60,810 nt of DNA from an uncultured Lachnospiraceae bacterium (GCA_934292725.1 CAKQXY010000019.1:1-60810), one strand, 5' to 3'; positions 16,643 to 24,353 are shown, numbered from the stretch's first letter. Numbers and translations: made by a program. The notes: a model not told the origin generated them from the sequence alone.

Positions 16643-17899
16643 TCAGTGCTCTACAACGTCTGTGGACTTCCAGTAATCCTCAATCTCAGTTGCAAACTCT
16701 GCACGATCCATCTGTCCTGCAAGATACTTCTGGAAGATTGCACCACACAGAGAGATGTGATCATCTGGCATGTAGTTGTAGTTATCAATCATAGCGCCCT
16801 CATCTGCATACTTCTTAACAGACTTTCCAAGCGGATCTGCTACTTCATTCTCATTGTTGGAGAATGCCGGAACAAGTGCACAGTCTTCTGTGATGAACTT
16901 CTGACCTTCTTCAGAATCTGCAAGCCACTCTAAGAAATCTAATGCTGCCTGACGCTGCTCATCTGTTGTATTTTCAGAAGAATCAATCATGAAATACTTA
17001 GAACCGCCGCCAACAAGCTTCTCATTAGTACCGTCATCTGTGTTCTGCGGAACTGGCATCATACCCATGTTCTCAGTGTAATCATATGCGTTGATTACGG
17101 ACCAATCCCAGTTACCACCAAACATGAAGGCGATTTCTCCCTCAGCTAACATCATCTCAGTTACTTCACGCTCAGCTGCGATTGCAGAATCCTTTGCGTA
17201 GTTGTTCTCCATCATTACATCAAAGAAATCCATCAGAGAATTGAACTTATCATCATTAATCAGATCTGCTTCACCCTCATGAAGTTTTGTAACAAACTCC
17301 TCTACATCCGGATGCTCCTCTGCTACCTGTGTCAGGAAATGAGCTGCTAAAGACCAGTCCTCCTTCATGATACCGGTAGGAGTCTCCATACCACCTTCCT
17401 TTAACTGCTCAATCAGCTCTTTAAAGGAATCAAGTGTCTTGTAGTCTTCCGGATTAAATGTTTCACCAGTAATTGCTTCGATTGCATCTGCATTGTAAAT
17501 CAATCCACGAGCCTCAACACACATCGGGAAACCATTGATCTGATCATCAATTCCGATTGCGTAGTTAGTATTCTTTACCCACTCCTGATCGCTCATATCA
17601 ATTGCATGATCCTTTGCCAGTGAGTAGATATCCTTTGCATCTACCATTGCCAGAGTATACGGATCGCCTGCTGAATACTTGGTTGCCAGATGAGCTGCTA
17701 CTGTATCATTTGAGTAGTAAACCTCAACATTAATTCCATTATCCTCAGCATACTTTTCTGCCATCTCTTCAAACTGGCTCTGAATCTCCATCTTGGAGTT
17801 GAAAATGGTGATGCTTACCTTATCATCTGCCATTGCCGGGACTGCTGTTGCTGCCATTGCTGCTGCAAGTGTGATTGCGAGTGTTGCTTTTCTTCTCAT
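16643..17899 (-). CDS. Sugar ABC transporter substrate-binding protein (SBP family 1)
   Basis: Secreted or membrane-tethered solute-binding protein of the maltose/sucrose class, 418 residues. MRRKATLAITLAAAMAATAV leads to an AMAD signal-peptidase I type site with no lipobox cysteine. The mature protein begins VSITIFNSKMEIQSQFEEM, a typical family-1 start, and has AFMFGGNWDWS in the ligand cleft region. It is the first gene of the operon. The promoter at 17962-17990 overlaps a LacI-type operator core. Sucrose or a short oligosaccharide is the likely ligand given the downstream amylosucrase. Confidence 0.92.
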   Translation of the reverse strand: MRRKATLAITLAAAMAATAVPAMADDKVSITIFNSKMEIQSQFEEMAEKYAEDNGINVEVYYSNDTVAAHLATKYSAGDPYTLAMVDAKDIYSLAKDHAIDMSDQEWVKNTNYAIGIDDQINGFPMCVEARGLIYNADAIEAITGETFNPEDYKTLDSFKELIEQLKEGGMETPTGIMKEDWSLAAHFLTQVAEEHPDVEEFVTKLHEGEADLINDDKFNSLMDFFDVMMENNYAKDSAIAAEREVTEMMLAEGEIAFMFGGNWDWSVINAYDYTENMGMMPVPQNTDDGTNEKLVGGGSKYFMIDSSENTTDEQRQAALDFLEWLADSEEGQKFITEDCALVPAFSNNENEVADPLGKSVKKYADEGAMIDNYNYMPDDHISLCGAIFQKYLAGQMDRAEFATEIEDYWKSTDVVEH

Positions 17900-17961
17900 G
17901 TGTTTTATTCCTCCTATTTTGTGCCCTATCTCGTTGTGGGCATTTCTTTGTTTGTGCCTTC

Positions 17962-17998
17962 ATTCTAGCACTGCACTTTTAACATGTCAAGCGGTTAT
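17962..17998 (-). promoter_or_regulatory. Promoter of the sugar operon overlapped by a LacI-type operator core
   Basis: On the minus strand, TTGACA (17985-17990), 17 nt and TAGAAT (17962-17967). The sequence ATAACCGCTTGA (17987-17998) covers the -35 box and shares the core AACCGCTTG with the palindrome at 18154-18177, suggesting that the neighbouring LacI protein represses here. Confidence 0.7.
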
Positions 17999-18153
17999 CA
18001 TATTTTTATTTTGTTAAAATTGTATTTTGTTAAAATTACATGATTATAGCCATGTTGTTTTGTGCAATATGCCATTTTACTCTTGTTTGCATTTCACTTA
18101 ATATTTAATAAAATAACTTAATTGTACTATTTTTTCAAAAAATTTTGAATTTT

Positions 18154-18177
18154 AATATCGCAACCGCTTGCGATATT
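18154..18177. promoter_or_regulatory. Upstream LacI-family operator
   Basis: Arms AATATCGCAA and TTGCGATATT flank a 4-nt centre. The CGCAA...TTGCG core is typical of LacI/GalR-family sites. It lies about 165-190 bp upstream of the -35 of the sugar operon and after the lacI gene, well placed for repression by DNA looping. Confidence 0.75.
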
Positions 18178-18215
18178 ATTTTTCATAATGATTTTTGTAC
18201 ATATCTAATGTTCAC

Positions 18216-18267
18216 AAAAAAAGAGTTATACACGTAAGTATCATGCTCACTATGTAATAACTCTTTT
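18216..18267 (-). terminator. Terminator downstream of the LacI-family gene
   Basis: AAAAGAGTTAT (18219-18229) and ATAACTCTTTT (18257-18267) pair. Read on the minus strand, the stem is followed by a run of seven T. Confidence 0.7.
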
Positions 18268-18311
18268 CAATATGTTTGTATAAAATTGCTATATTAGATT
18301 ATATTGGTAAG

Positions 18312-18379
18312 AAACAGCTCGCTCGCGCCTATCATGCGCAAAACCGCCCTATCGGGCTTAATCACTGCTTCGCAGCTGT
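18312..18379. repeat. Small branched palindromic element after the LacI-family gene
   Basis: Arms AACAGCT (18313-18319) and AGCTGTT (about 18374-18380) enclose GC-rich inner palindromes including GCCC-TATC-GGGC, just beyond the lacI stop codon. In layout it resembles the larger elements at 2227-2369 and 43773-43951, although the sequence differs. Confidence 0.4.
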
Positions 18380-18383
18380 TAAC

Positions 18384-19370
18384 TCAAGTCGTTCCACGCT
18401 CCACAAGCGTTACAGGAAATACTGTTTTTGAAGGCACCATCTTGCCAGCGTCTATCATCGCAATGTCCGAAATTGCCTGCTCTGCCATCTGCTCTATCGG
18501 CTGATGAATCGTTGTCAGTCCAGGTGTCGTAAACTGAGCAATATTCACATCATCAAATCCCACAATTTTCATATTCTTAGGAACACTAATTGACAGGTCA
18601 CGACAAGCCTGAAGCACATATGCACCGATGATATCAGAACTTGCAAATACACCATCCACATCTCGATTTTTCTCAAGTCTGTTTCTCACAAAGCTATAAT
18701 ACTCCAGCGTGTCAAATTGCTCTTTGTCTGTCACCATCACAAGATGCTCTACCTTATACTTCTCACATGTATCTTTAAAGCCCACTTCTCTATAATCTCC
18801 TGGCATAGCAATGCCTTCACCGGCACTTCTTCCGCCAATATACATAAGCTTTTTACAGCCCTTTTCAATTAATAGCTCCGTCGCAAGTACACCACCCTGA
18901 TAGTTGTCACATTGAATACCTGATGTTGCCTGATCAATAGATCTCTCTAATGTAATCAAAGGAAAATTAAGTCCTGCAAATTTTTCTGTGCCAAAGCAGC
19001 CGCTGCACAGCACTACTCCTGCCACTCTTGCGCTTTTGCACATTTCAATACATTCTTCTTCGCGTTCTTCTTTATTTTTAGAAACAAATACAGTTGTTCT
19101 ATATCCACGCTTAGAAGCCTCTTTTTCAAGATGTCCCAGAACCTTTGCAAAATAAGGATGCTCAATCTGCGGTAAAATAATTCCTATTGTATTATTCTTC
19201 TGCTTTGAAAGTGAACGTGCCATTTCATTTGGCTGGTAATTCAATTCCTTCATCACCTGATACACTTTCTCTCTTGTTTTATCACTTATATAGCCTCTAT
19301 TATTCAAAACTCTGGAAACAGTTCCTACTGTCAATCCGGAAGCCTTCGCCACATCCTTTAGCGTCGCCAT
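18384..19370 (-). CDS. LacI/GalR-family transcriptional regulator
   Basis: Repressor, 328 residues. The N-terminal HTH TLKDVAKASGLTVGTVSRVL is followed by the hinge helix NYQPNEMARSLS and a periplasmic-binding-protein-like sensor domain from about residue 60 (NTIGIILPQIEHPYF). The sensor includes the GVFASSDIIGAYVL and KIVGFDDVNIAQF segments typical of sugar-responsive members. It is transcribed from its own promoter (19435-19463) and lies upstream of the sugar ABC/amylosucrase operon on the same strand. Two copies of an AACCGCTTG operator core lie between it and that operon, so it most likely controls sucrose or oligosaccharide uptake. Confidence 0.93.
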   Translation of the reverse strand: MATLKDVAKASGLTVGTVSRVLNNRGYISDKTREKVYQVMKELNYQPNEMARSLSKQKNNTIGIILPQIEHPYFAKVLGHLEKEASKRGYRTTVFVSKNKEEREEECIEMCKSARVAGVVLCSGCFGTEKFAGLNFPLITLERSIDQATSGIQCDNYQGGVLATELLIEKGCKKLMYIGGRSAGEGIAMPGDYREVGFKDTCEKYKVEHLVMVTDKEQFDTLEYYSFVRNRLEKNRDVDGVFASSDIIGAYVLQACRDLSISVPKNMKIVGFDDVNIAQFTTPGLTTIHQPIEQMAEQAISDIAMIDAGKMVPSKTVFPVTLVERGTT

Positions 19371-19434
19371 ACTTCTCTCCTTCCTTCTTTTTCTTCGCTG
19401 TTTCGAAAAAATATTTTATCTTATTACTCATGTG

Positions 19435-19463
19435 AGTATAAAACATTTACTTTTATTTTTCAA
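19435..19463 (-). promoter_or_regulatory. Promoter of the LacI-family gene
   Basis: On the minus strand, TTGAAA (19458-19463), a 17-nt spacer and TATACT (19435-19440). It begins only 26 bp from the first DnaA box of the neighbouring array. Confidence 0.55.
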
Positions 19464-19488
19464 GTCCATTTTTCTGTGACAGATCCAT

Positions 19489-19520
19489 TGTGGATAACTC
19501 TGGGGATAACTTGGGGATAA
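19489..19520. repeat. DnaA-box triplet 1 of the ectopic array
   Basis: Three boxes in the same orientation at 19489-19497 (exact TTATCCACA complement), 19501-19509 and 19512-19520 (TTATCCCCA complements), with 3-nt and 2-nt gaps. Order and spacing equal the oriC module at 51224-51255, in reverse orientation. Confidence 0.8.
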
Positions 19521-19531
19521 CTTTATTTGAT

Positions 19532-19672
19532 ACTGCATATTTTGCAGGTAGTACTGCGTATTTTGCATTGGGTACTGCATACTTTGCAGGTGGCACTGCG
19601 TATTTTACATGGGGTACTGCACATTTTGCATGGGCTGCTGCGTATTTTGCATTTGGTACTGCATATTTTGCA
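19532..19672. repeat. Iteron block 1 (seven copies, 21-bp period)
   Basis: Seven 15-nt units of consensus ACTGCRTATTTTGCA start at 19532, 19553, 19574, 19595, 19616, 19637 and 19658. The period is exactly 21 bp, two helical turns, so all units face the same side of the DNA. Each unit has TGCA half-sites (TGCR...TGCA) as expected for a dimeric binding protein. Confidence 0.85.
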
Positions 19673-19689
19673 GGTGTATAACACCTTTT

Positions 19690-19721
19690 TGGGGATAACT
19701 CTGGGGATAACTTGGGGATAA
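19690..19721. repeat. DnaA-box triplet 2 of the ectopic array
   Basis: TTATCCCCA complements at 19690-19698, 19702-19710 and 19713-19721, with the same 3-nt and 2-nt gaps as triplet 1. Confidence 0.8.
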
Positions 19722-19732
19722 CTTTGTTTGGT

Positions 19733-19831
19733 ACTGCGTATTTTGCATGGGATACTGCATATTTTGCAGGTGGTGCTGCGTATTTTGCATGGGGTACTGC
19801 ACATTTTGCAGTTGTCACTGCACGTTTTGCA
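19733..19831. repeat. Iteron block 2 (five copies, 21-bp period)
   Basis: Units start at 19733, 19754, 19775, 19796 and 19817, again at an exact 21-bp period, with the same ACTGC...TTTTGCA consensus. Confidence 0.85.
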
Positions 19832-19847
19832 TGGCATAACACCTTTT

Positions 19848-19879
19848 TGGGGATAACTTTGGGGATAACTTGGGGATAA
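19848..19879. repeat. DnaA-box triplet 3 of the ectopic array
   Basis: TTATCCCCA complements at 19848-19856, 19860-19868 and 19871-19879. The spacing is identical to triplets 1 and 2. Confidence 0.8.
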
Positions 19880-19890
19880 CTTTATTTGGT

Positions 19891-19968
19891 ACTGCATATT
19901 TTGCAGTAGGTACTGCACATTTTGCAGTGTATGCTGCATATTTTGCATGTGTCACTGCAAAATGTGCA
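19891..19968. repeat. Iteron block 3 (four copies, 21-bp period)
   Basis: Units start at 19891, 19912, 19933 and 19954. The last (ACTGCAAAATGTGCA) has its AT core inverted. The block ends about 18 bp before the -35 box of the replication-initiator-like gene. Confidence 0.85.
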
Positions 19969-19986
19969 GTCTCTTTAAATAAGCTA

Positions 19987-20015
19987 TTGTTTTTCTCCTA
20001 CCATTATGGTATACT
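19987..20015 (+). promoter_or_regulatory. Promoter of the replication-initiator-like gene
   Basis: TTGTTT (19987-19992), a 17-nt spacer and TATACT (20010-20015), directly after the last iteron. Binding of the encoded protein to the iterons could repress its own promoter. Confidence 0.6.
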
Positions 20016-20058
20016 CAAGCCAATAAAAAAATTACAAATTTAGGAAAGGAGATAGATC

Positions 20059-20103
20059 ATGACTGGGGGAAGATCGGCTAACCAGTATCATGTACTACTT
20101 TAA
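20059..20103 (+). CDS. 14-residue leader peptide upstream of the replication-initiator-like gene
   Basis: ATG at 20059 has a strong AAAGGAG at 7 nt and reads MTGGRSANQYHVLL before a TAA at 20101-20103, two bases before the ATG of the main gene in another frame. The main gene has no ribosome binding site of its own, so its translation probably depends on ribosomes ending this leader. Whether the peptide itself has a function is unknown. Confidence 0.55.
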   Translation: MTGGRSANQYHVLL

Positions 20104-20105
20104 CC

Positions 20106-20969
20106 ATGAACGACAAAGTACAGATTAAAAACTGCCGCCCATTCACGATGATCCACAATGATTTTTTGGATTATGAAGGATTAAATTCAAAAGAGAAATT
20201 GGTCATGATCACATTGATGCGGTATGATGGAACTGCATTTCCATCCATTCCTAAATTATCGAAAAAAATCGGTTTGTCTGAGCGCACTGTCCGATATGCA
20301 CTTAAATCATTAGAAGAAAAAAATTTTATTTCGAGACACCCACGCTACACAGCTGACGGCGCACGAATGAGTAACTCCTATACTATTACTGATGATCCTG
20401 ATATTTGGAAATCAGAAGCATCTGATGAACTTTCAGAAGAGATTTCAAAGCAGGAACTTGAAGAAATGGCTGAATTGCTTCGAGCTGCAGGTTATACAAT
20501 ACAAAGTCCAACAGAACAGACTGCTTCTAATTCACAAGCTTCCTCACAAAAGCAGCCATCACTTTCAGATGCATCTGACTCAGAGGAAGTTATATCTTCT
20601 AAAAATGCAGAAGAATATTCCATGGACTATTTATATCAATACTTCAACTATGATTTAATTTGCAGCTTTAAAAATCCGTATGGCGGACTAAATTTTCTTG
20701 AAAATGAACACGATCAAAAAGTGTTAGATACTGTTTTCTCTGTTTTATATGATATGCTAAATGATCCAAGCGCCTATATTCAAATCGGACAGGACTCTAT
20801 TCCTCAAGCGGTTGTGAAAAATGAGCTTCTTGGCTTAACTTTTGATGCCATTATTGGTGTAATCGATGCTTACAATAATGAAACTGAACACGGTGCCATC
20901 TATGATCCTGTCGGTTGGCTGCGAAACGCTCTATATAAAGGCAGCCAGCCACACATTCCTGACGGGTGA
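20106..20969 (+). CDS. Replication-initiator-like protein (HTH_36 plus DUF6017-like C-terminal region)
   Basis: 287 residues. The N-terminal winged helix, residues about 15-95 (GLNSKEKLVMITLMRYDG, PSIPKLSKKIGLSERTVRYAL, FISRHPRY), matches HTH_36-type domains of plasmid and ICE replication initiators and DnaD-like proteins. An acidic Q/S-rich linker follows (about 110-180). The C-terminal region, about 185-285, contains YIQIGQDSIPQAVVKNELLGLTFDAIIGVIDA and WLRNALYKG, resembling the DUF6017 pattern of RepA-type initiators. The gene follows 16 iterons and nine DnaA boxes, the usual layout of an iteron replicon. It might be a working second initiator, a domesticated plasmid gene, or a regulator of dnaA-dependent initiation. 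No partition or mobilisation genes adjoin it. Confidence 0.75.
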   Translation: MNDKVQIKNCRPFTMIHNDFLDYEGLNSKEKLVMITLMRYDGTAFPSIPKLSKKIGLSERTVRYALKSLEEKNFISRHPRYTADGARMSNSYTITDDPDIWKSEASDELSEEISKQELEEMAELLRAAGYTIQSPTEQTASNSQASSQKQPSLSDASDSEEVISSKNAEEYSMDYLYQYFNYDLICSFKNPYGGLNFLENEHDQKVLDTVFSVLYDMLNDPSAYIQIGQDSIPQAVVKNELLGLTFDAIIGVIDAYNNETEHGAIYDPVGWLRNALYKGSQPHIPDG

Positions 20970-20995
20970 TTAATAATGACATAATTTTTTTCAAT

Positions 20996-21039
20996 AAAAA
21001 AGCGTACCAGTCAAATTGCTTTAACCGATACGCTTCTTT
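20996..21039. terminator. Terminator between the replication-initiator-like gene and the NSS transporter gene
   Basis: AAGCGTA (21000-21006) and TACGCTT (21029-21035) arms with additional inner pairing. Read on the minus strand the stem is followed by six T, so it serves mainly the transporter gene. Confidence 0.65.
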
Positions 21040-21078
21040 GTGTTGCTTATTTTTCTATTTTTATAAATTTTAACTATT

Positions 21079-22434
21079 TTAAATTAATCCCTGAATCAGA
21101 ATAAAAACAATCAAAATCGGAAGAATAAACTGGAAATATGGCTTTAATTTCTTTGAAATTTTGATGCCATCTCCTGTATTTGCTTCCTCACAATATTTCT
21201 CAAATCCCCAGCCCCACTTTGTTACGCAAAACAGCAGGTAAATTAAAGAACCTATAGGAAGCAGCAAATTGCTGACAATAAAGTCTTCACTGTCAAGCAC
21301 GTCGCGTCCACCAATCAGATGCAAATTGCTCCACACATTATAGCCAAGCACGCACGGAAGACTTGCAATCAAAATAACGATACAATTGATCAGTGCAGCC
21401 TTATTTCTTGACCAGCCAAACATATCCATACAGAATGACATAATATTTTCAAATACAGCAATCACAGTAGAAAAGCTTGCAAATGTCATAAATAAGAAGA
21501 ACAAGCTTCCCCAAATGCGTCCGCCTGACATATTAATAAAAACATTTGGCAATGTAATGAAAATCAAACTTGGTCCTGCATTTACTTCCACCTTATAGCT
21601 AAAACATGCCGGGAAAATGATCAAGCCAGCCATAATTGCAACAAATGTATCAAGTGCACAAATTCGTACACCTTCTCCTGCTAATGTGTGATCCTTTCCC
21701 ATATAGCTTCCAAAAATTTCCATTGCTGCCACGCCTAGACTTAGTGTAAAAAATGCCTGATTCATCGCTGCTGTAATCACATTTTTTAATCCTACAGCTG
21801 CAACAGCCTCTGTATTTGGAACAAGATAGAATTTCACGCCCTCTGCTGCATTTGACAATGTCAGACTATGCACAGCAAGAACAACAATCAACAAAAGAAG
21901 TGCAGTCATCATAAACTTGCTGATCTTCTCCAGTCCATTCTGTAATCCTCTGCTGCAGACAAGAAAACCAACTACAACCGTTAAAATCATCCAAAATGCC
22001 ATCTGCTTTGGATCTCCAAGCAAATTAGAAAATGCCTGCGCAGTATCCTCTGTTGTCATTCCGCTCTTAAAGCTGCCTGTCAAAAACTTAAAGAAATATG
22101 TAACCATCCATCCAGATACCGTGGTGTAGTACATCATTAACATACAGCATCCAAATATTGCCACCCATCCATGGATATGCCACTTGCTGCCTTTTTTCTC
22201 TAGTGCCTTATAGCCAAGCACCGCACTCTTTCTGCTGGCACGACCAACTGCCAGCTCCATTGTCAGAACTGGCAAGCCCATTATCACCAGAAAGATCAAG
22301 TAAAACAGTACGAAAATTCCACCGCCATTTTGTCCCGTCACATACGGAAAACGCCAGACATTTCCGATTCCTATCGCGCATCCTGCACTTACAAGCAAAA
22401 AGCCAAGGCGCGATTTAAAAGATTCTCGTTTCAA
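21079..22434 (-). CDS. Sodium-dependent transporter (NSS/SNF family)
   Basis: Sodium-coupled amino-acid or amine symporter of the LeuT fold, 451 residues with about 11-12 hydrophobic helices. The N-terminal RLGFLLVSAGCAIGIGNVWRFPY is the unwound TM1 signature that binds sodium and substrate, and FFTLSLGVAAMEIFGSYMG lies in the TM6-7 region. Prokaryotic members mostly move amino acids such as tryptophan, tyrosine or leucine; the substrate here is not evident. It appears monocistronic, in front of a bidirectional terminator. Confidence 0.9.
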   Translation of the reverse strand: MKRESFKSRLGFLLVSAGCAIGIGNVWRFPYVTGQNGGGIFVLFYLIFLVIMGLPVLTMELAVGRASRKSAVLGYKALEKKGSKWHIHGWVAIFGCCMLMMYYTTVSGWMVTYFFKFLTGSFKSGMTTEDTAQAFSNLLGDPKQMAFWMILTVVVGFLVCSRGLQNGLEKISKFMMTALLLLIVVLAVHSLTLSNAAEGVKFYLVPNTEAVAAVGLKNVITAAMNQAFFTLSLGVAAMEIFGSYMGKDHTLAGEGVRICALDTFVAIMAGLIIFPACFSYKVEVNAGPSLIFITLPNVFINMSGGRIWGSLFFLFMTFASFSTVIAVFENIMSFCMDMFGWSRNKAALINCIVILIASLPCVLGYNVWSNLHLIGGRDVLDSEDFIVSNLLLPIGSLIYLLFCVTKWGWGFEKYCEEANTGDGIKISKKLKPYFQFILPILIVFILIQGLI

Positions 22435-22514
22435 AAGCCCATCCTCCTTTTTTACTGCTGCACAAACAGCAATTTTGTTTATTTTATCATGACGTTCTGC
22501 CTTGTGTCAATGAC

Positions 22515-23579
22515 TCAGACAAGCTCCATATTGATCTTTACTTTTCCATTTTCTGCACACACAGATGCAACGCTTCCATTTATAAGCGTCATCATCGGTG
22601 CTAAATGACCGATATCCAGATCCATCAGCACTGGCACCTGATATTCCTTTAGCAAATCAATTACTGCATGATATTGATCTAAGCCGATCATTTCCTCACC
22701 AAAATGAAGCGGACGTCCAATCAAGAAGCCTTTAACATGCTCAAACCATCCGGCATGAATCATCTGCCAAATTGCACGGCGAATGCCAAATACATTCAAA
22801 TCACACGATTCCAAATACCAGATGATGCCATCCTCTTTGTATCGCTCATTAAATGACTTCACCTGATCAAACTTTGTTCCAGTTAAATTTACAAGACAGT
22901 CCATGCAGCCGCCGATCAATCTGCCCTTAAATTCAATGTTTCCTTCCGTCTCAAATGCCTGTACCTCACCTGCCTGGTCTTTTTTTGTCATAAAGCTTCT
23001 CACCAGGCTCTGTTCCGTCAGATTGTATGGCTCAAGCGGATGCTCCTCGTCGCGCAGCCCTTCCTTTTCCCAGAACTGATAACTCTGCATCGTCAGCTTC
23101 TTTCCTGTAAAAAGTGAAAAGCAATCTTCAATTGATTCATCCCACGGTTCCATACCAAATGTTCCTGCACATGGTCCATAAATAGATGCTACATCACAAA
23201 TCGTCGTTAACAAAAATGTAAAGTTTGTATTATCCGAATAGCCCATATACCACTTTGGATTTGCTGCCTTGATTGCATCAAAATCTACATCATCCAAGAT
23301 CTCGCACATCAACTCACCGCCGCCACAGGAAATTATCGCATCTGCCTCATCTGACAAATACATCTTATTTAACTCTGCTGCACATTTTTCTGGCGTATTG
23401 CTAATTCCGATTCCACTTCCCTCAAAGCAATTTGGACCAAGCGTTGTCTGATAACCCATTGAATGGAATTTCTCAAGTGCGTGCTCAAATGACGTCTTAT
23501 ATGGCTCTCGATTGCAGCCAAACGACGGTGCCACAAATCCAATAGTACCATTTTTCTTTAAAAACTCTGGAAATCTCAT
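22515..23579 (-). CDS. S66-family serine carboxypeptidase (LD-carboxypeptidase / MccF-like)
   Basis: Cytoplasmic peptidase of family S66, which trims murein tetrapeptides (LdcA) or detoxifies microcin C-type peptides (MccF). The 354-residue product begins FLKKNGTIGFVAPSFG, has the nucleophile serine in MGYSDNT, preceded by IISCGGGE, and the C-terminal catalytic pair region with GRLIGGCMDCL and DIGHLAPMMTLINGS. I chose the ATG at 23579 (MRFPEF), which has AAAGGAG at somewhat long spacing, over an upstream GTG. Length and motif spacing do not separate LdcA from MccF. No cell-wall genes adjoin it. Confidence 0.85.
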   Translation of the reverse strand: MRFPEFLKKNGTIGFVAPSFGCNREPYKTSFEHALEKFHSMGYQTTLGPNCFEGSGIGISNTPEKCAAELNKMYLSDEADAIISCGGGELMCEILDDVDFDAIKAANPKWYMGYSDNTNFTFLLTTICDVASIYGPCAGTFGMEPWDESIEDCFSLFTGKKLTMQSYQFWEKEGLRDEEHPLEPYNLTEQSLVRSFMTKKDQAGEVQAFETEGNIEFKGRLIGGCMDCLVNLTGTKFDQVKSFNERYKEDGIIWYLESCDLNVFGIRRAIWQMIHAGWFEHVKGFLIGRPLHFGEEMIGLDQYHAVIDLLKEYQVPVLMDLDIGHLAPMMTLINGSVASVCAENGKVKINMELV

Positions 23580-23666
23580 ATTCGTTTTATTCTCCTTTCG
23601 CTTCCACAAAGCCACGACATTAATTATTATTCATCTTTCGCCATGAACTTTTTGACTCTTGCTTCA

Positions 23667-24353
23667 TCATATCATACCTATGCTGTCCTTGTAAATTAGC
23701 CGAATTTTATTTTTATGAAAAGTCAGCATCCCCTCATCGCGCAGACGGCACAATTGTACCGACAGTCCACTTCGATCCACTCCAAGATAATCAGCTAACT
23801 GCTGCCTATTATAGGGAATTTCAAATTCGGAAGACTTATTTTTTACAGCCTGCTCAGACAAATATGACAGCAGCTTTTCCCTTGTGGAACGTTTTGCCAT
23901 ATGCGTGATTTTCTCGCTGAGCTTTCGATTTTTCTGTGCCATATCAATCAGCAGATTTTGAATTAACTGTGCATGAAAACTGCATCCGTCATGGCAGATT
24001 GAAAGTATTCGACCGACATTTAAAAATAGAATGGTTGTGTCCTCCTTAGCCTCCACGCTTACATTTAGCACGCTGCCCGGCACACAGGCAAACACCTCCG
24101 CAAAGCATTGACCAGGCCCAAGCACACTAAGAACATTTCGCCCGCCCCAGACATCCTCCTGCACAATAAGAACACTTCCTGACAGCACCAGACCCAGCGC
24201 CTTTGTTTGTTCGCCCTCTCTTAAAATATATTCTTCTTTTCGATAGGTCTGCTTTCTCGCCTCCAGGCAGCCAAACAGCTTTTCCAGTTCTTTCTCCTCA
24301 ATGCCGTGAAACAGCCCTGACCGCGCTTTTATAATAGGAAGAAAATCTTTCAT
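23667..24353 (-). CDS. Crp/Fnr-family regulator, probably of hcp (HcpR-like)
   Basis: 228 residues: an N-terminal cyclic-nucleotide-binding-like beta-roll (EEYILREGEQTKALGLVLSGSVLIVQED), a dimerisation helix around residues 125-150 and a C-terminal winged helix with recognition segment YNRQQLADYLGVDRSGLSVQL. It is divergent from hcp, the arrangement of HcpR regulators that respond to nitric oxide or nitrosative stress. The N-terminus lacks the Fnr four-cysteine pattern, so direct [4Fe-4S] oxygen sensing is unlikely. I chose the ATG at 24353, with GGAGG 10 nt upstream. A 14-bp palindrome in the shared intergenic region is the likely operator. Confidence 0.85.
   Translation of the reverse strand: MKDFLPIIKARSGLFHGIEEKELEKLFGCLEARKQTYRKEEYILREGEQTKALGLVLSGSVLIVQEDVWGGRNVLSVLGPGQCFAEVFACVPGSVLNVSVEAKEDTTILFLNVGRILSICHDGCSFHAQLIQNLLIDMAQKNRKLSEKITHMAKRSTREKLLSYLSEQAVKNKSSEFEIPYNRQQLADYLGVDRSGLSVQLCRLRDEGMLTFHKNKIRLIYKDSIGMI

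Noticed and set aside
19453..19948. Overlapping reading frames on both strands encoding repetitive K-Y-A-V or C-K-I-C rich peptides
   Set aside because: They are by-products of the 21-bp repeat array (21 is divisible by three, so frames stay open). They have no ribosome binding sites and no protein-like composition.
19532..19968. Possible CRISPR array
   Set aside because: The 15-nt units have 6-nt gaps that are not unique spacers, and the blocks are interrupted by DnaA-box triplets. No cas gene is present. Iterons explain it better.
20088..20142. Programmed frameshift joining the leader peptide to the replication-initiator-like gene
   Set aside because: The plus-one continuation (YYFNHERQSTD) stops after 11 codons and does not enter the main frame. 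No slippery site is evident.
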